Shown here piece by piece: positions 33,158-43,837 of a stretch of 64,000 nt of DNA. Source of the DNA: Hippopus hippopus (taxonomy: Eukaryota > Mollusca > Bivalvia > Cardiida > Cardiidae); assembly GCA_946811185.2 (NCBI GenBank), contig OX328099.1, positions 17,015,859-17,079,858 of the forward strand. Reading direction: 5' to 3'. Position 1 is the first letter of the stretch. Each line of letters opens with the position of its first letter. A program made the position numbers and the translations under genes. The notes under the pieces are model-generated. The model saw only the letters and a program-made list of their open reading frames with translations. It was not told the DNA's origin and searched no databases.

Positions 33158-33440
33158 CATCTTGCCAAAACTTTACAGGGCAGACATTATTTAGGTTTTA
33201 AAAATTGTTGAAGAGGGGCAAAGTTTTTGCAATTGCTCATGAGTATAAAGATACTGCAATTTAAAAAAGATGTGTTTTTGAAAATGATTGATTGATTGAT
33301 GATTTTATCTTGCCAAAATGTTACTGGCCAGGCACTTTTTAGTTTTCAAAAATTGTCGGAGGGGACAGTTATTTTGTGATTGCTCCTAAACATAAAGATA
33401 TTGCCATCAAACAAAATTGTGTTTTAGAAAATGATTTATT
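33158..33440. repeat. Local direct duplication of ~140 bp
   Basis: ATCTTGCCAAAACTTTAC (33158) and ATCTTGCCAAAATGTTAC (33307) begin two diverged copies that run in parallel for about 130 bp. Confidence 0.6.
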
Positions 33441-33653
33441 GACTGATGGTGTTTCTCTCTGCTTTCAATATTATCTCGGTCATATCATGGCGACAGCTCA
33501 CATATTCATGTATGTCCTGGGTTTCACTAGTACTAGGCAAGGGCTCTGGAGTGGAAAGAAACTTCCATGAAAAACCGAGTGCTTCCAGTGAGGATCAAAC
33601 CAGGGGCCTCCAGGTTACCAGTCCCATACTTTACCACTGAGCCACACAGGACC
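33441..33653 (-). mobile_element. SINE-A copy
   Basis: CAATATTATCTCGGTCATAT, AGGCAAGGGCTCTGGAGTG and the inverted head TTTACCACTGAGCCACACAG. Confidence 0.85.
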
Positions 33654-33831
33654 CATACATTTGAAAATGAATGAAGATCTCTGTGTTTCACTGCTGTTTT
33701 GTATGTATTTTTCTTGTATCAAACTTATATCTGATTTTTTTCCTATTTCATATTTTTTAAAAATTTTAAGTTTTTTGTGGACAAATGTGATTTGATAAAG
33801 GTTGTTCACATAATTGTCTTGATATATGTTG

Positions 33832-34062
33832 TTAATGTTATATCAAACAATCCCTGGTTTTAATGACCTTGAGGCTGTAGGATTTTGAAAACATAGTGAA
33901 AACAGAAAGGAGAAAATGATGGTAACCAGCATTTTCTCCTTTTCCCACAATATTTTCTACCCTTTCAGACACGAATATCATAAATGTAGCCACATATAAT
34001 CAGTTTTATGCAACAGCTTTGAAGCTGGATGAGTCTTGAATTTTGTTGTTTGGTAAAGAATG
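33832..34062 (-). mobile_element. TTAA-MITE
   Basis: Left TTAATGTTATATCAAACAAT, second hairpin arm intact (AACCAGCATTTTCTCC), right end TTGTTTGGTAAAGAATG. Confidence 0.8.
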
Positions 34063-34299
34063 TAAGATGGGTTTATGTTCATACAGCTTGATACTAACTT
34101 GCAGCAGACTACCATGAGAGATCTGTATGAGTTATGAATAGTGAACATAAAGGTTTGATACATCCATACGAGCAAAAGCATTATGACATACAGAAAAATT
34201 GCTCATTTTGAGCAATTTTTCCTTTTGCCACTATGTTTTCAAAAGTGGTCTACCTAGAGTAAAAAAAGTCACTTGCAGGTGGAAATGTTTCAAATAGAT

Positions 34300-35090
34300 G
34301 TAACCTTTTACCACACAGTCCTGAGTTTTAACTACCCAGAGAAAGAGGTCATTAGCTCCACTGGCCAAAGGCCAGCGAGCTATTGTCATGGCGTTGTGTC
34401 CGTCATGCGTCCGTCCGTCCGTGCGTGCGTCCGTAAACTTTTTCTTTAAAAAACTTCTCCTCAGAAACTATTGACTGGATTTTTACCAAATTTCACAGGA
34501 ATGTTCCTTTGGTGGTCCTCTTTCAACTTCCTTCAAATAATTGTGTTCCATGAAGAATTCTGGTTGCCATGGCAACCAAAGTAAAAAACCTTTAAAAATG
34601 TTCCTTAGATACAGGTTTACAGAATTCCTTAAAAAAAAAAAGATCTGTCAAAAAACATGGCTTTTATGGGAGACTCATTTTCGTTTTATGGTATAAAGTA
34701 AAATCTTTGAAAAATTTCTTCTCTAAAACTATTCATTGGATTTCATTGTTGTTTTGCAGGTAAGTTCCTATGGTGGTTGTCTACCAAATTGTTTCTTCAG
34801 TGAGCTAAAATGCAGGATTGAATGATAATTGTTAAAAACTTCCTTTCGCCATCATAGAAATATCAGGCCTGTGGAGCGATACAGGCGCTCAAGCGCCTCT
34901 AGTTTAAAAATAAAATGTGGAAAGAAGAGAAAATGCTGGTAACCAGCATTTTCTCCTTTTCCAACAATGTTTTCTACCCTTTCACAGACAAAAATCATCA
35001 TTTGAGTCACTTTTAATTTATCATCTGCAAATATGTTCATATTATTCATACATATAGTCCAATATATATATATAGTCCTTACTTTTGTCA
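34300..35090 (-). mobile_element. TTAA-MITE split by a Helentron-like element
   Basis: Left part 34300-34353 (AACCTTTTACCACACAGTCC). Right part resumes after 34902 with ATGTGGAAAGAAGAGAAAAT and runs to the ATCATCTGCAAATATG region. Confidence 0.75.
34354..34902 (+). mobile_element. Helentron-like element, short (549 bp)
   Basis: 5' AGCTCCACTGGCCAAAGGCC. 3' CTGTGGAGCGATACAG, hairpin AGGCGCTCAAGCGCCT, CTAG. No tandem array left. GTCCGTCCGTCCGTGC near 34410. Inserted in a MITE. Confidence 0.75.
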
Positions 35091-35256
35091 CCTTTTACCA
35101 AACAACACAATTTTAGACTAGTCCAAATTGAAAGCAGTTATGGATCAGAAATCAAATGTGGCTAAAACAATAAAAGATGCTCTTGATAGGGTAGTTGAAA
35201 CTGTAGAAAAAGGAGAAAATGCTGGTTTCAAATGGTCTCTTCCCTGGGATCATTAA
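35088..35256 (+). mobile_element. TTAA-MITE, hairpin partly deleted
   Basis: CTTTTACCAAACAACACAAT, GGAGAAAATGCTGG core, right side shortened to CTTCCCTGGGATCATTAA. Confidence 0.7.
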
Positions 35257-35412
35257 CCCATTACCACACAATGCCCAGTTTTAGCGCCCCTTGAAAATGA
35301 GACTTTTGAAAACACTGTGGGAAAAGGAGAAAATGCTAGTAACCAGCATTTTCTCCTTTTTCCACATTGTTTTCTAACCTTTCAGCATTGGATTGTTTGT
35401 TAAAGGGATAAC
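35253..35412 (-). mobile_element. TTAA-MITE, internally deleted
   Basis: TTAACCCATTACCACACAAT, near-perfect hairpin (35320-35370), short right end GATTGTTTGTTAAAGGG. Shares the region of TTAA 35253-35256 with the copy before. Confidence 0.78.
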
Positions 35413-37167
35413 CCTTCATAACACAGGCTTATTTGAGACCAACTACAAAGGGGGGGGGGGTTATAGGTGAACATAAATTATTGTTTGTTGTTTTAGGTTG
35501 ATATAGAGAAACGTCAGGTATATTCGACGCCTTTGGAGGAAAAGCGTTAACACACAGCGAGAAGTTTCCATGGAATAAACATACATTAAAACGGAAGCAT
35601 AGTTGTATCAATTTCATTTGAAAAAAACGCGACGAGAATATGAATATTGTTGTCATCTCTATTTTCCGATTTACCACGTGAGGTGCTGTCGGGTAAATTC
35701 GTCACACTTCGCCTAATTTCGACACCCCAAGAAAATTAAAGAAAAAAAATTATAAAATAGTTTTTGCACATCCGTAAACTATAATTGTAGTTTGTCTTTA
35801 CATGCCAGTGATAATACTTTAGTTAACTATTCAACAGGGAACTTATAAGACAGTTCCCCGACAAGACAGTTTCCCGACAGGAGTTTTTGAGACAGACCCC
35901 CCTCCGACGCCTTTGTTGTATGTCATATGACATTGGTAAGACTACATAATAAAGGATTTTACGAATAAATGTGTTTTGTTTTTTATTGAAACGCTTTTTT
36001 ATCTGTGATTGACAAGTACATTTGGTCATCATAAGATTGTCTGTAATTTTTAATGATTGCCGGGTGAAATGCTATAAATTTCTCTAACCCGGCTTTTTTG
36101 ACGGGACAGTTTGACGATATTTCGTCGCCAAATACCAAACAATATCAATTCACACTACATTTACCCCAATGGTACATAGGCTAAAATAGATATGGAAAAA
36201 AGACTTTTTGTCAGGGAACTAGATCTATCTTCAAATTTGTCGCGGAACTTTCTCGAAAATTGGTGTTGGGGAATTATCTTGTCGGGGAACTGCCTTGATA
36301 CCCTTCAACACAATTTTTAACTAGACGATTTAGGAAAGATTGAAAAAAAAAAAAACTTAAAGGATGTTTCCCATTTCTTTCGAAAAACTTACATTAGATG
36401 CATTAGGTCTACATCTTCATCTCAAAAGACAATTCACCGTCAATGTGCTTTTAATGTGTCGAATTTATCCAACGTTGCAATATTTCGTCAGGTAAATTCG
36501 ACACCCTACCTGAAGGTCAAAGTAAAAAACGGAGACGCTTTATTTCTGAAAAACATTAAAATATACCCTTTTCTTATTTTCACTTGAAATATACATGACC
36601 AAAACCTGTTCGGGAATTTCTTTTTTCATACCTTTGATTGGATCAGCTTCCTTATCAATATCTGTAACGGACATTTTTTCGAGAGAAGAAAATGACGGTC
36701 ATCTTTTTTAACGAATGTAGAGGGTAAAGGGAAGAGAGCGTGTAAGACATCGACGATTATGTGACATCACTTATGTTCATGGTGTATTGTTTACTTTAGT
36801 GATATATTAATATATTGATTCACGTGCCCTATTTTGTTAGTAATAAACAAGACTGTCGAATTTAGACGACTGTCGGAATTACCCGATGTTGCTCTATATT
36901 GAAATGATCAAATAAACTGTATACTTGCAAAGTAAAGATACATGTAGTTTATACACTTTTGATTGAGAGATATTTCATGATCTTGTATTTAACATAGGAA
37001 ACATTTATAATTTATACACATGTATTAATATTTGTACAAATAGTCAGATTTCTAACAATTTTCTATAGGTGTTTGAGTATTATAGATTGCTTTTTTGTAT
37101 CATTCTGTGTCTTTTTCTTGCATACAAATACATAACCAAAAATGTCATGACAATATTACAAGCATAA
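35413..37167. other. Gene-free stretch with inverted-repeat debris
   Basis: Contains a possible element at 35841-36298 whose ends share CAGTTCCCCGACAAGA in inverted orientation. Motif GGTAAATTCGACAC-like strings occur at about 35692 and 36490. No coding frame supported. Confidence 0.45.
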
Positions 37168-37346
37168 ATATGATTGAGCAAGGCTTTGTGAAAAAGGGGC
37201 TAAATGCATCTGTAAAAAGTGTCGACCCAGGTCAGCCTGCGTAATCTTCGTAAGATTTTTTGGATCCATAAGTATGTCATGGCTTGCTTGGTACAGTTCA
37301 TCACAGAAATTCATTAAGCCCCCTTTAGCCAGAGCATGGCTCATAT
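37168..37346. mobile_element. ATGAGCC MITE, diverged copy
   Basis: Inverted ends around AAAAGGGGCTAAATGCAT and TTAAGCCCCCTTTAGCC, then AGAGCATGGCTCATAT. Confidence 0.7.
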
Positions 37347-37434
37347 TGTTGTAGATTTGCATGAATATGAGATTCAGGAATTCTGGGCATGCCCAACTCT
37401 CTCACTGCCATTACTCTTTTTCTGCCCTTAGAGC

Positions 37435-37662
37435 TTATCCCTTTACCACATGGCAAAATTTTAGACCTGTCCAAATTGAAAGCATTTGCAGATGACAATT
37501 TCATAGTGGCTCAAATGACGCGATTTTTCTTTGATAGGGTAGAAAACTTTGTGGGAAAAGGAGAAAATACTGGTTACCAGAATTTTCTCCTTTTCCCACA
37601 ATGTTTTCAAAAGGCATCTTCCACAGGATCGTTAAAAGTCATCATTGTGTGCGAAGGGTTAA
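37435..37662 (+). mobile_element. TTAA-MITE, near full length
   Basis: Left CCCTTTACCACATGGC (TTAA changed to TTAT), hairpin with one or two mismatches, TTAA at 37659. Confidence 0.88.
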
Positions 37663-37751
37663 AGGGCCTCAGATCAGATTTTAATGATTCACAGATTTTG
37701 TCAGTAGATATTAGATTTACACTGTCTGTTATGCTTTTGAGAGATTCTGTT

Positions 37752-37974
37752 TTAACCCTTTACCACACATAATCAGATTTTAACAACCTTCAGAAAAAGT
37801 TTTTGAAAACATTTTGGGAAAAGAAGAAAATGCCAATAACCAGCATTTTCTCCTCTCCCCACAATGTTTTCTACTCAAAGGCAAGTTTCATCATTTGAGC
37901 CACCATTTATTTGTCATCTCAAAATGCTTTGAATTTGGACAAATCTTAATTACTGTTGTTTGGTAAAGAGTTAG
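37752..37974 (-). mobile_element. TTAA-MITE
   Basis: TTAACCCTTTACCACACATA at left, hairpin with several changes, TTTGGTAAAGAGTTAG at right. Confidence 0.85.
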
Positions 37975-38114
37975 AATTGAATTAACTATGTCTATGACTA
38001 TTTCATTTATCTGGTGAAAGTTTATTTGGTGCTTGAAAAACTTCAGGGTTGTATCATTCTTGTCATATTTGCTTGTGATAATATTGCTTGTGTTCACTCA
38101 CACTTTTATAAAGT

Positions 38115-38383
38115 ATATGAGCCATGCTCTGTGAAAAGAGGGCTAAATGCATTTGCAAAAAGTACTGATCCAGGTCAACCTGCGCAGTCCGCACATGCTG
38201 ACCTGGGTGGAAACTTTTTGCCATCTGTCAATTTTCTGCAATTCAAAGGACCACTCTACGTCCAGATCTAGTAGATTGTTACAAAAAACAGATTTAATGG
38301 ATCCAAGATCATGTGATAACTTGCATTATATAATGCATCATACAGATGCAGTAAGCTCCCTTTTGCTATAGCCTGGCTCATAT
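38115..38383. mobile_element. ATGAGCC MITE, ~269 bp
   Basis: ATATGAGCCATGCTCTG at the left; its complement (decayed, ATAGCCTGGCTCATAT) at the right. Same family as 37168 and 48375. Confidence 0.78.
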
Positions 38384-38605
38384 AGATGTATTTCTATATC
38401 CTTATTGCAAGACTAGCAGCTTTATGACTAAGCCTATCAACCAACTACCCATGTAGGTAATTCAAAATCAGAACAGCACATTTCACAGAATTTCTTGAGG
38501 TTTCAATTAATAGGCCTTTTTTCTTGTCAGTGGTCGTAAAAAATTGAATCTAAATACTTGAAGAAATGCAGGATCTAATATTAAATGGTATCTAAGATGA
38601 TTTTT

Positions 38606-39816
38606 AGCTCCACTGGCCGAAGGCCAGCGGGCTTATGTCATGGCCCGGTGTCCGTCGTGCATCCGTACGTGCGTCCGTCCATCCATCCGTGTGTGTGTTA
38701 ACTTTTTTTTCAAACTACTTCTTCTCTGAAACTACCCATCCAAATTTGATGAAACTTCACAAAAATGATCCATGGTCCTCTTTAGAATTTCTTGAAAGAA
38801 CTTGATTCCTTTAAAAACTCTGGTTGCCATGGCAACAAAACTGAAAAATATTGAACATCTTTGAAAATCTTCTTGTCTAAAACCATAAGGCCTAGGGCTA
38901 ACAAATTTGGCATGTAGCTTTATCTGATGGGCCTCAATCAAATTTCTTCATATTATAGCCCTGGGGTCAAAATTGGCTCTGCCCCGGGGATCACAAGTTT
39001 AACCTTGGCTTATATAGTGACTCTAATGGGCCTCTATCAAATTTCTTCATATTATAGCCCTGGGGTCAAAATTGGCTCTGCCCCGGGGATTACAAGTTTA
39101 ACCTTGGCTCATATAGTGACTGTAATTTAAAATAGTAATCAAGGGAAGTAACTCCTGTTATACAAGATAAAGTTTGTTACTATTTACCTCCCTTGATTAT
39201 CAAAACTTTAGTTATACATTATTGGACTTTGGTATTCAAGTTTTTTGGAGAGGAAATGTTCTGTTTTAAGGGAGAGTGATTTATTTTGATGCTAATAGTT
39301 ATGCTCACATGAATGGAATGTTTAATTTAAAGTAAGGTTTCTATCACTCAAATTTTTTCAGAACTTTACCTTTCATGCTAATGAATAAATCTGCTTGTAT
39401 TCACTGACATTATCTTTGCATTTAAAAGATATGACTGTTTTTGTTTGGCGGGTGGGGTGGAGGTTATGTTTTCAAAGTAAGTTTATCACCATACAGACTT
39501 TTAAGCTGTATGTCTCTGTCAATGCCAATTAAGGGCATGATACGTTAATTTTACTCTTTAAGAAATGACAATTTTTTTTTACTGTACTAAGTTTAAAGCC
39601 ATTGCAAAAAGACAAATTGAATGTAGCTTAAATGACTATTTCTGTCTTTGATAGGTTAGGAAACGTGGGAAAAGGAGAAAATACTGGCTGACAACATGGT
39701 GTCCTTTCTCATGATGTTTTTGAAAGCCTTCTCTTTCAGGGTCATTAACACTTCGATTTGTGTGGTAAAGGGTTAAAAAGCCAGTGGAGCGATACAGGGC
39801 CATCATGGCCCTCTTG
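38606..39816 (+). mobile_element. Helentron-like element with two monomers and a nested MITE
   Basis: 5' AGCTCCACTGGCCGAAGGCC. 3' GCCAGTGGAGCGATACAG, hairpin GGGCCATCATGGCCC, TCTTG. Monomer GCCCTGGGGTCAAAATTGG occurs twice near 38958 and 39058. Also holds an inverted pair AATCAAGGGAAGTAA (39138) / TTACCTCCCTTGATT (39184). Confidence 0.75.
39545..39776 (+). mobile_element. TTAA-MITE nested in a Helentron-like element
   Basis: Decayed hairpin (GGGAAAAGGAGAAAATACTG), right end TTGTGTGGTAAAGGGTTAA. Placed only a few bases before the host element's 3' end. Confidence 0.75.
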
Positions 39817-40300
39817 TTTAAATGAAACATGGCATTTAAGATAGAATTTTACAAAACATGGCATTTTATATAAAATTTTATGAAACTTTTCAAAACCTGA
39901 CATGTAAGATAAAACTTTATGAAACATGGCAATTACTATAAAATTCTATGAAACTTGGCATTTTAGATAAAATTTTATAGAGCAAGTCTAGAAAAATGTT
40001 ATTTAGTAAGCCTGTAGCATGCTTAGTAAAATTTTAATACCATAGACGAGTTTCTAAAATTTTTATCTCAAAGACCAACAGATGTCAGATTCTTTAATTC
40101 AAATCACATAAAATTATCACAAATGATAGGTCAGAATACACTTAAGGATTCACAGGTGAGGATGTCCATGAATAAACCAGAACTCACTTCTCTGAGTGAA
40201 TGGACAATAAAGTTACCTCACTTACTGCTTATCTCAAATGTGTGCAAGGTAAGAAAATGGGTAATTGCCCTATTACACTGAAAACAAGGGAGGTTGTGTG
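39817..40300. other. Degenerate AAACATGGCA repeats; no gene
   Basis: Short degenerate repeats reading GAAACATGGCATTTTA, AAAACATGGCATTTTA and GAAACATGGCAATTAC between 39824 and 39965. Confidence 0.5.
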
Positions 40301-40324
40301 ATAAAGGATTTTTATACATGAGCA

Positions 40325-40436
40325 TAAATTTCCCATTTGCAACTTTTCCAATGTCATGGTGGCCACATCTAATTTGCCATCTGCCATTGCTCTCAATTTG
40401 GACAAGTCTAAAATTTGGTCATTTGATGAAGAGTTG
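40325..40436 (-). mobile_element. TTAA-MITE remnant
   Basis: Only the distal half: AATTTGCCATCTGCCATTGC, TCAATTTGGACAAGTCTAAA and a worn end. Confidence 0.5.
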
Positions 40437-40439
40437 GGC

Positions 40440-40850
40440 ACAAATTTTGTTGACCACTCATGGGTTTAGGATTGATAGTTTGCAAGAGCTGATTGAATTT
40501 TTGTGTATACCTCCATGTTCTATGCAATATTTACGATGCAATATATTTGTCAATGTTGTCGTCCGTTACATTGTTTAATTTCTACTTTGTACCACCATTT
40601 TTATTTTTCATATGGTCTATGATAGTAGTAAGGGTATGTAGCTGGGTTATAGAATATATTTACTGAAAGAAAGAAATGGTGTTATTTTTTTTTATTTCTA
40701 TTCAAGTGTTTGTAAAAGAAAATGTATTGCAAGTGAAAGCAAATGAGCCATGTTAGAAAGTACATGTAAGAAAACATAAAGAGACAAAGCACCCAGCCTT
40801 AGTTTCATAAAATATTTTTAGTATATGAATGCAAGACAATGTATAATGTA
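40440..40850. other. No gene seen
   Basis: Anonymous AT-rich sequence. Confidence 0.4.
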
Positions 40851-41081
40851 TTGACCCTTTACCAAACAACAAAATTTTAGGCTAGTCAAAATTAAAAGCA
40901 TTTACATACGACAAAATAAAATGTGACTGAAAAGTTGAAATTTGTTTTGGGAAGGATAGAAAACATTGTGGGAAAAGGAGAAAATACTGATTACCAGCAT
41001 TTTCTCCTTTTCCCATAATGCATTCAAAAGGCGTCTTTCCCAGGGTCGTGGAAAGTCAGGATTGTGGGGTAAAGGTTTTAA
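40851..41081 (+). mobile_element. TTAA-MITE, near full length
   Basis: CCCTTTACCAAACAACAAAA at left, hairpin with two mismatches, GTGGGGTAAAGGTTTTAA at right. Confidence 0.87.
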
Positions 41082-41249
41082 CTCAGTTGAAGCTTAAAAG
41101 ATGACCTTTCTTTTCTCAGATGCAAATCAGATCACCTTAGCATAAGATAGCAGAAAACACTAACAGACATTTTTAGTCTAGTAGTAAGACCCAAATAAGA
41201 GAATTTTCAAGGTTTGTCTGGAATGTTTCAACAAAGCAAACTAGTTTAA

Positions 41250-41300
41250 AGATCAGACTGCATATTTTCTGTAGTCTGATCTTGATCTACATTCCATAAC
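41250..41300. repeat. GATC-palindrome MITE
   Basis: AAGATCAGACTGCATATT and CTGTAGTCTGATCTTGATCT. Confidence 0.55.
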
Positions 41301-41404
41301 AACAACTAATTGAGAAAGACGCTGTAAAAGTTAACAGATGTCCTGCGAGTGTACTATTCAAAACAATATGTCACTCGTCTGTGTACTCATCGCATAGCAC
41401 TTTG

Positions 41405-41612
41405 GCTTACTATTTACCAGATAACCAAGTTTTAGACTTGTCCATATTAAAAGCATTTGCAGACAAGTTCTTCATGTCTCTTTCAAGTAAGAAAACATTG
41501 TGGATAAGGGAGAAAATGCTGGTCAACAGCATTTTCTCCTTCACCTTCAATGTTTTCAAGGCCATCTTCCCAAGAGTCAAGAAAGTTCTTTATCCTTTAT
41601 TACAGGGATAAC
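41405..41612 (+). mobile_element. TTAA-MITE, diverged
   Basis: TTTAGACTTGTCCATATTAA, core GGAGAAAATGCTGGTCAACA with the opposite arm. Confidence 0.7.
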
Positions 41613-41629
41613 TACCACATACTTTGGAA

Positions 41630-41812
41630 TTTTACGCCACTTTCTACAGTGTTTCAGTCATACCAAAGCATCAGTTCTCTTATGTTGCTCCTGTTTTTCA
41701 CCATACCTAGGCTTGGACTTTGTAATGCCTTGTCCTAGAATACTGGCAGGTAACTGACTGGAATCCATCTCTGATAAAAAATCTACTGCCTTAACCTCTA
41801 AGCCAGGGATAA
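41630..41812 (-). mobile_element. SINE, decayed
   Basis: ACGCCACTTTCTACAGTG, TTTCAGTCATACCAAAGC, CCTTAACCTCTAAGCCAGG resemble the SINE-A/B body and head in reverse. Confidence 0.5.
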
Positions 41813-41920
41813 GTCAAACTTCCAAAGGGAGACATGTACAAAACTGCATCTATGGAAAAGCTACATGAGCTTGCTGTCAACACTATTTTTTGGGGGGGCT
41901 CTTTAACAGATAACATTTAG

Positions 41921-42125
41921 TGGTGTCCGTCGTTGTGAGGTAGAGAGTCGGTCTTGTAACCAAAAGGTCCCGAGTTGGAGACCCTGGAGCGGGTGTCAAC
42001 TGTGGGATTTTTCACTAGCCCATACTTTCGGTGCGAGTACTGGTGTAGTTCCCAGGAAGCAGAATCAAGAGAGATAAGTGTAAGTTGTAAGAACTTGTTC
42101 CTCAGTCGATATAAAATAAATATGG
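41921..42125 (+). mobile_element. tRNA-derived SINE, separate family
   Basis: GTGAGGTAGAGAGTCGG (A box), CGAGTTGGAGACCC (B-box-like), body GGTGCGAGTACTGGTGTAG and an AT-rich tail. Confidence 0.6.
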
Positions 42126-42325
42126 TTAAACTTCAACGGGTAACAAAATTTTAGACCAATGTATATTGACAGAATTTGCAGACAACAGATTAAATACCCC
42201 ACAAATGATGAGAATTGTCTATGAAAGGGTAAAATAAGGAACTGCTGGTGACCTGTATTTTCTTCATTACACACAATGTTTTCCTTGGTGTAGTTAAAAC
42301 CTGGGGTTGTTTGGCAAAGGATTAA
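42126..42325 (+). mobile_element. TTAA-MITE, hairpin partly lost
   Basis: TTAA at both ends, AAATTTTAGACCAATG, GTTGTTTGGCAAAGG. Confidence 0.75.
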
Positions 42326-42553
42326 TACAGATCAAGACTGCAAGATTACAGTGAAGACAAAACCAGTGCAACCTAAGACAATGAATAATATAACAAGGAG
42401 CTTTTCTTTTTTTTTTTTAATAAAGATGGATGGTGAGAAGCATAAAATTTAATAGGCAAAATAACAACATTTTCATAATATACTCGTACAGTTGTGTAAC
42501 CATATAATCTGGCATTTTGTTCAAATAACTGTCTTGTATGTTTTAACTGTCAC

Positions 42554-42781
42554 TTAACCCTTTACCACACAATCACTAGTTGTAACGAACCTTAGGAATA
42601 AAGCTTTTGTAAACGTTTTGGGAAAAGGAGAAAATGCTGGTGACCAGCATTTTCTCCATTTCTCAAAAAGTTTTCTATCCTCTCAAAGACACTGTTCATC
42701 ATTTAAGCCACTTTTCATTTGTGGTTGATTTATGCTTTCAGTTTTCACTAGTCTAAACCTTTGTCAAGTGGTAATGTGTTG
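42554..42781 (-). mobile_element. TTAA-MITE
   Basis: TTAACCCTTTACCACACAAT, hairpin GGAGAAAATGCTGGTGACCA, right end worn (GTGGTAATG). Confidence 0.87.
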
Positions 42782-43004
42782 AGCCTTTGAAAGCTTAGCA
42801 CAACTCATTTGATTTTGTAGAGAAAGCAGGTCAAGATCAGCATACAAAGAACACTTTGAATTCGGATTTATACTCCTCAATTATTTTTTCTGGTAATCTG
42901 ACAGCCCTGAGTGCCTTTTTTATTAATTTGGTACTCTACAGACAAGACAAATAGAAAGGAAAGAAGAGTAGTTTTTTGGTCAGAATATCTGAGCTGAGTG
43001 GACA

Positions 43005-43045
43005 GTGTAGATCCAAGATCAGACAACATGTTCTGAGCAGTGTGT
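43005..43045. repeat. GATC-palindrome MITE, half
   Basis: GACAGTGTAGATCCAAGATC with a partial second arm. Confidence 0.4.
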
Positions 43046-43105
43046 TGCTGGTATTTCTACCTGAAGTTGAGACCAGTGAAATGTCCTGACCATACATAAT
43101 AAAAT

Positions 43106-43330
43106 TTAATCCATTACCACACAATCTGGACTTTTAACGACTTTGACAGAGAATGCTTTGGAAAACATTGTGGGAAAAGGAGAAAATGCTGGTAACCAGC
43201 ACTTTCTCCTTTTCCCATAATATTTTCTATTCCATCAAAGACTTTACCATTAAGCCACCCTTAAATTGTTGTCTGCAAATGCTTTTAATTTGAAAAAAAT
43301 CTTAGATTTTGTTGGTTAGTAAAGGGTTAA
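43106..43330 (-). mobile_element. TTAA-MITE, full length
   Basis: TTAATCCATTACCACACAAT to GTTAGTAAAGGGTTAA. Hairpin with two mismatches. Confidence 0.9.
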
Positions 43331-43430
43331 TACATTACTAACCCTTAGAGTTCCCAGTAAGCCACACAAACATTTTAAATCTAGAAATAAGACCAAAATC
43401 AATGCAATGTCTCGGCAAAGCGGACAGTTT

Positions 43431-43500
43431 AGATCAAAGATCAGTCTGCATGTTTTGTGCAGTCTGATCTTGATCTACCCTGGCTGAAAAAGCAACTGTA
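43431..43500. repeat. GATC-palindrome MITE, best copy
   Basis: AGATCAAAGATCAGTCTGCA and TGCAGTCTGATCTTGATCT around TGTTTTG, followed by AAAAGCAAC. Confidence 0.65.
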
Positions 43501-43571
43501 GCTGTTAAAGTCCCTTTAAAGGTTAAAAGCACTCATTCTTTGCAAAAAGTAAATAATTTGTTTGTTTGTAT

Positions 43572-43799
43572 AGGAGTTTAACGCCGTTTTAACAGCTTAG
43601 GTCATATCATGGCGGTCTGTGCACCTACGAATGTGATACCTGGCTTTCTCACACCAGTACTGAAACAACTTTCTTTCCAAGTCACTGACTACTTTTCTCA
43701 CATGAATAAGGGGTTAGATGTGAAAAATCACCAGAGAGAAAGTTTGCAACCACCAGGTCATCAGTCAGATACCCTAACCACTGAGCGACCTGGTCGGGC
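43572..43799 (-). mobile_element. SINE-B, full length
   Basis: TTTAACAGCTTAGGTCATAT, CTTTCCAAGTCACTGACTAC and inverted head TAACCACTGAGCGACCTGG. Confidence 0.82.
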
Positions 43800-43837
43800 A
43801 AATAGTAATTAAAACGAGAGCGGCAAATTGTCGCAAG

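Noticed and set aside
37389..37772. 127-residue plus-strand frame containing FVGKGENTGYQNF
   Set aside because: Translation of a TTAA-MITE. The same peptide appears wherever the hairpin is in frame.
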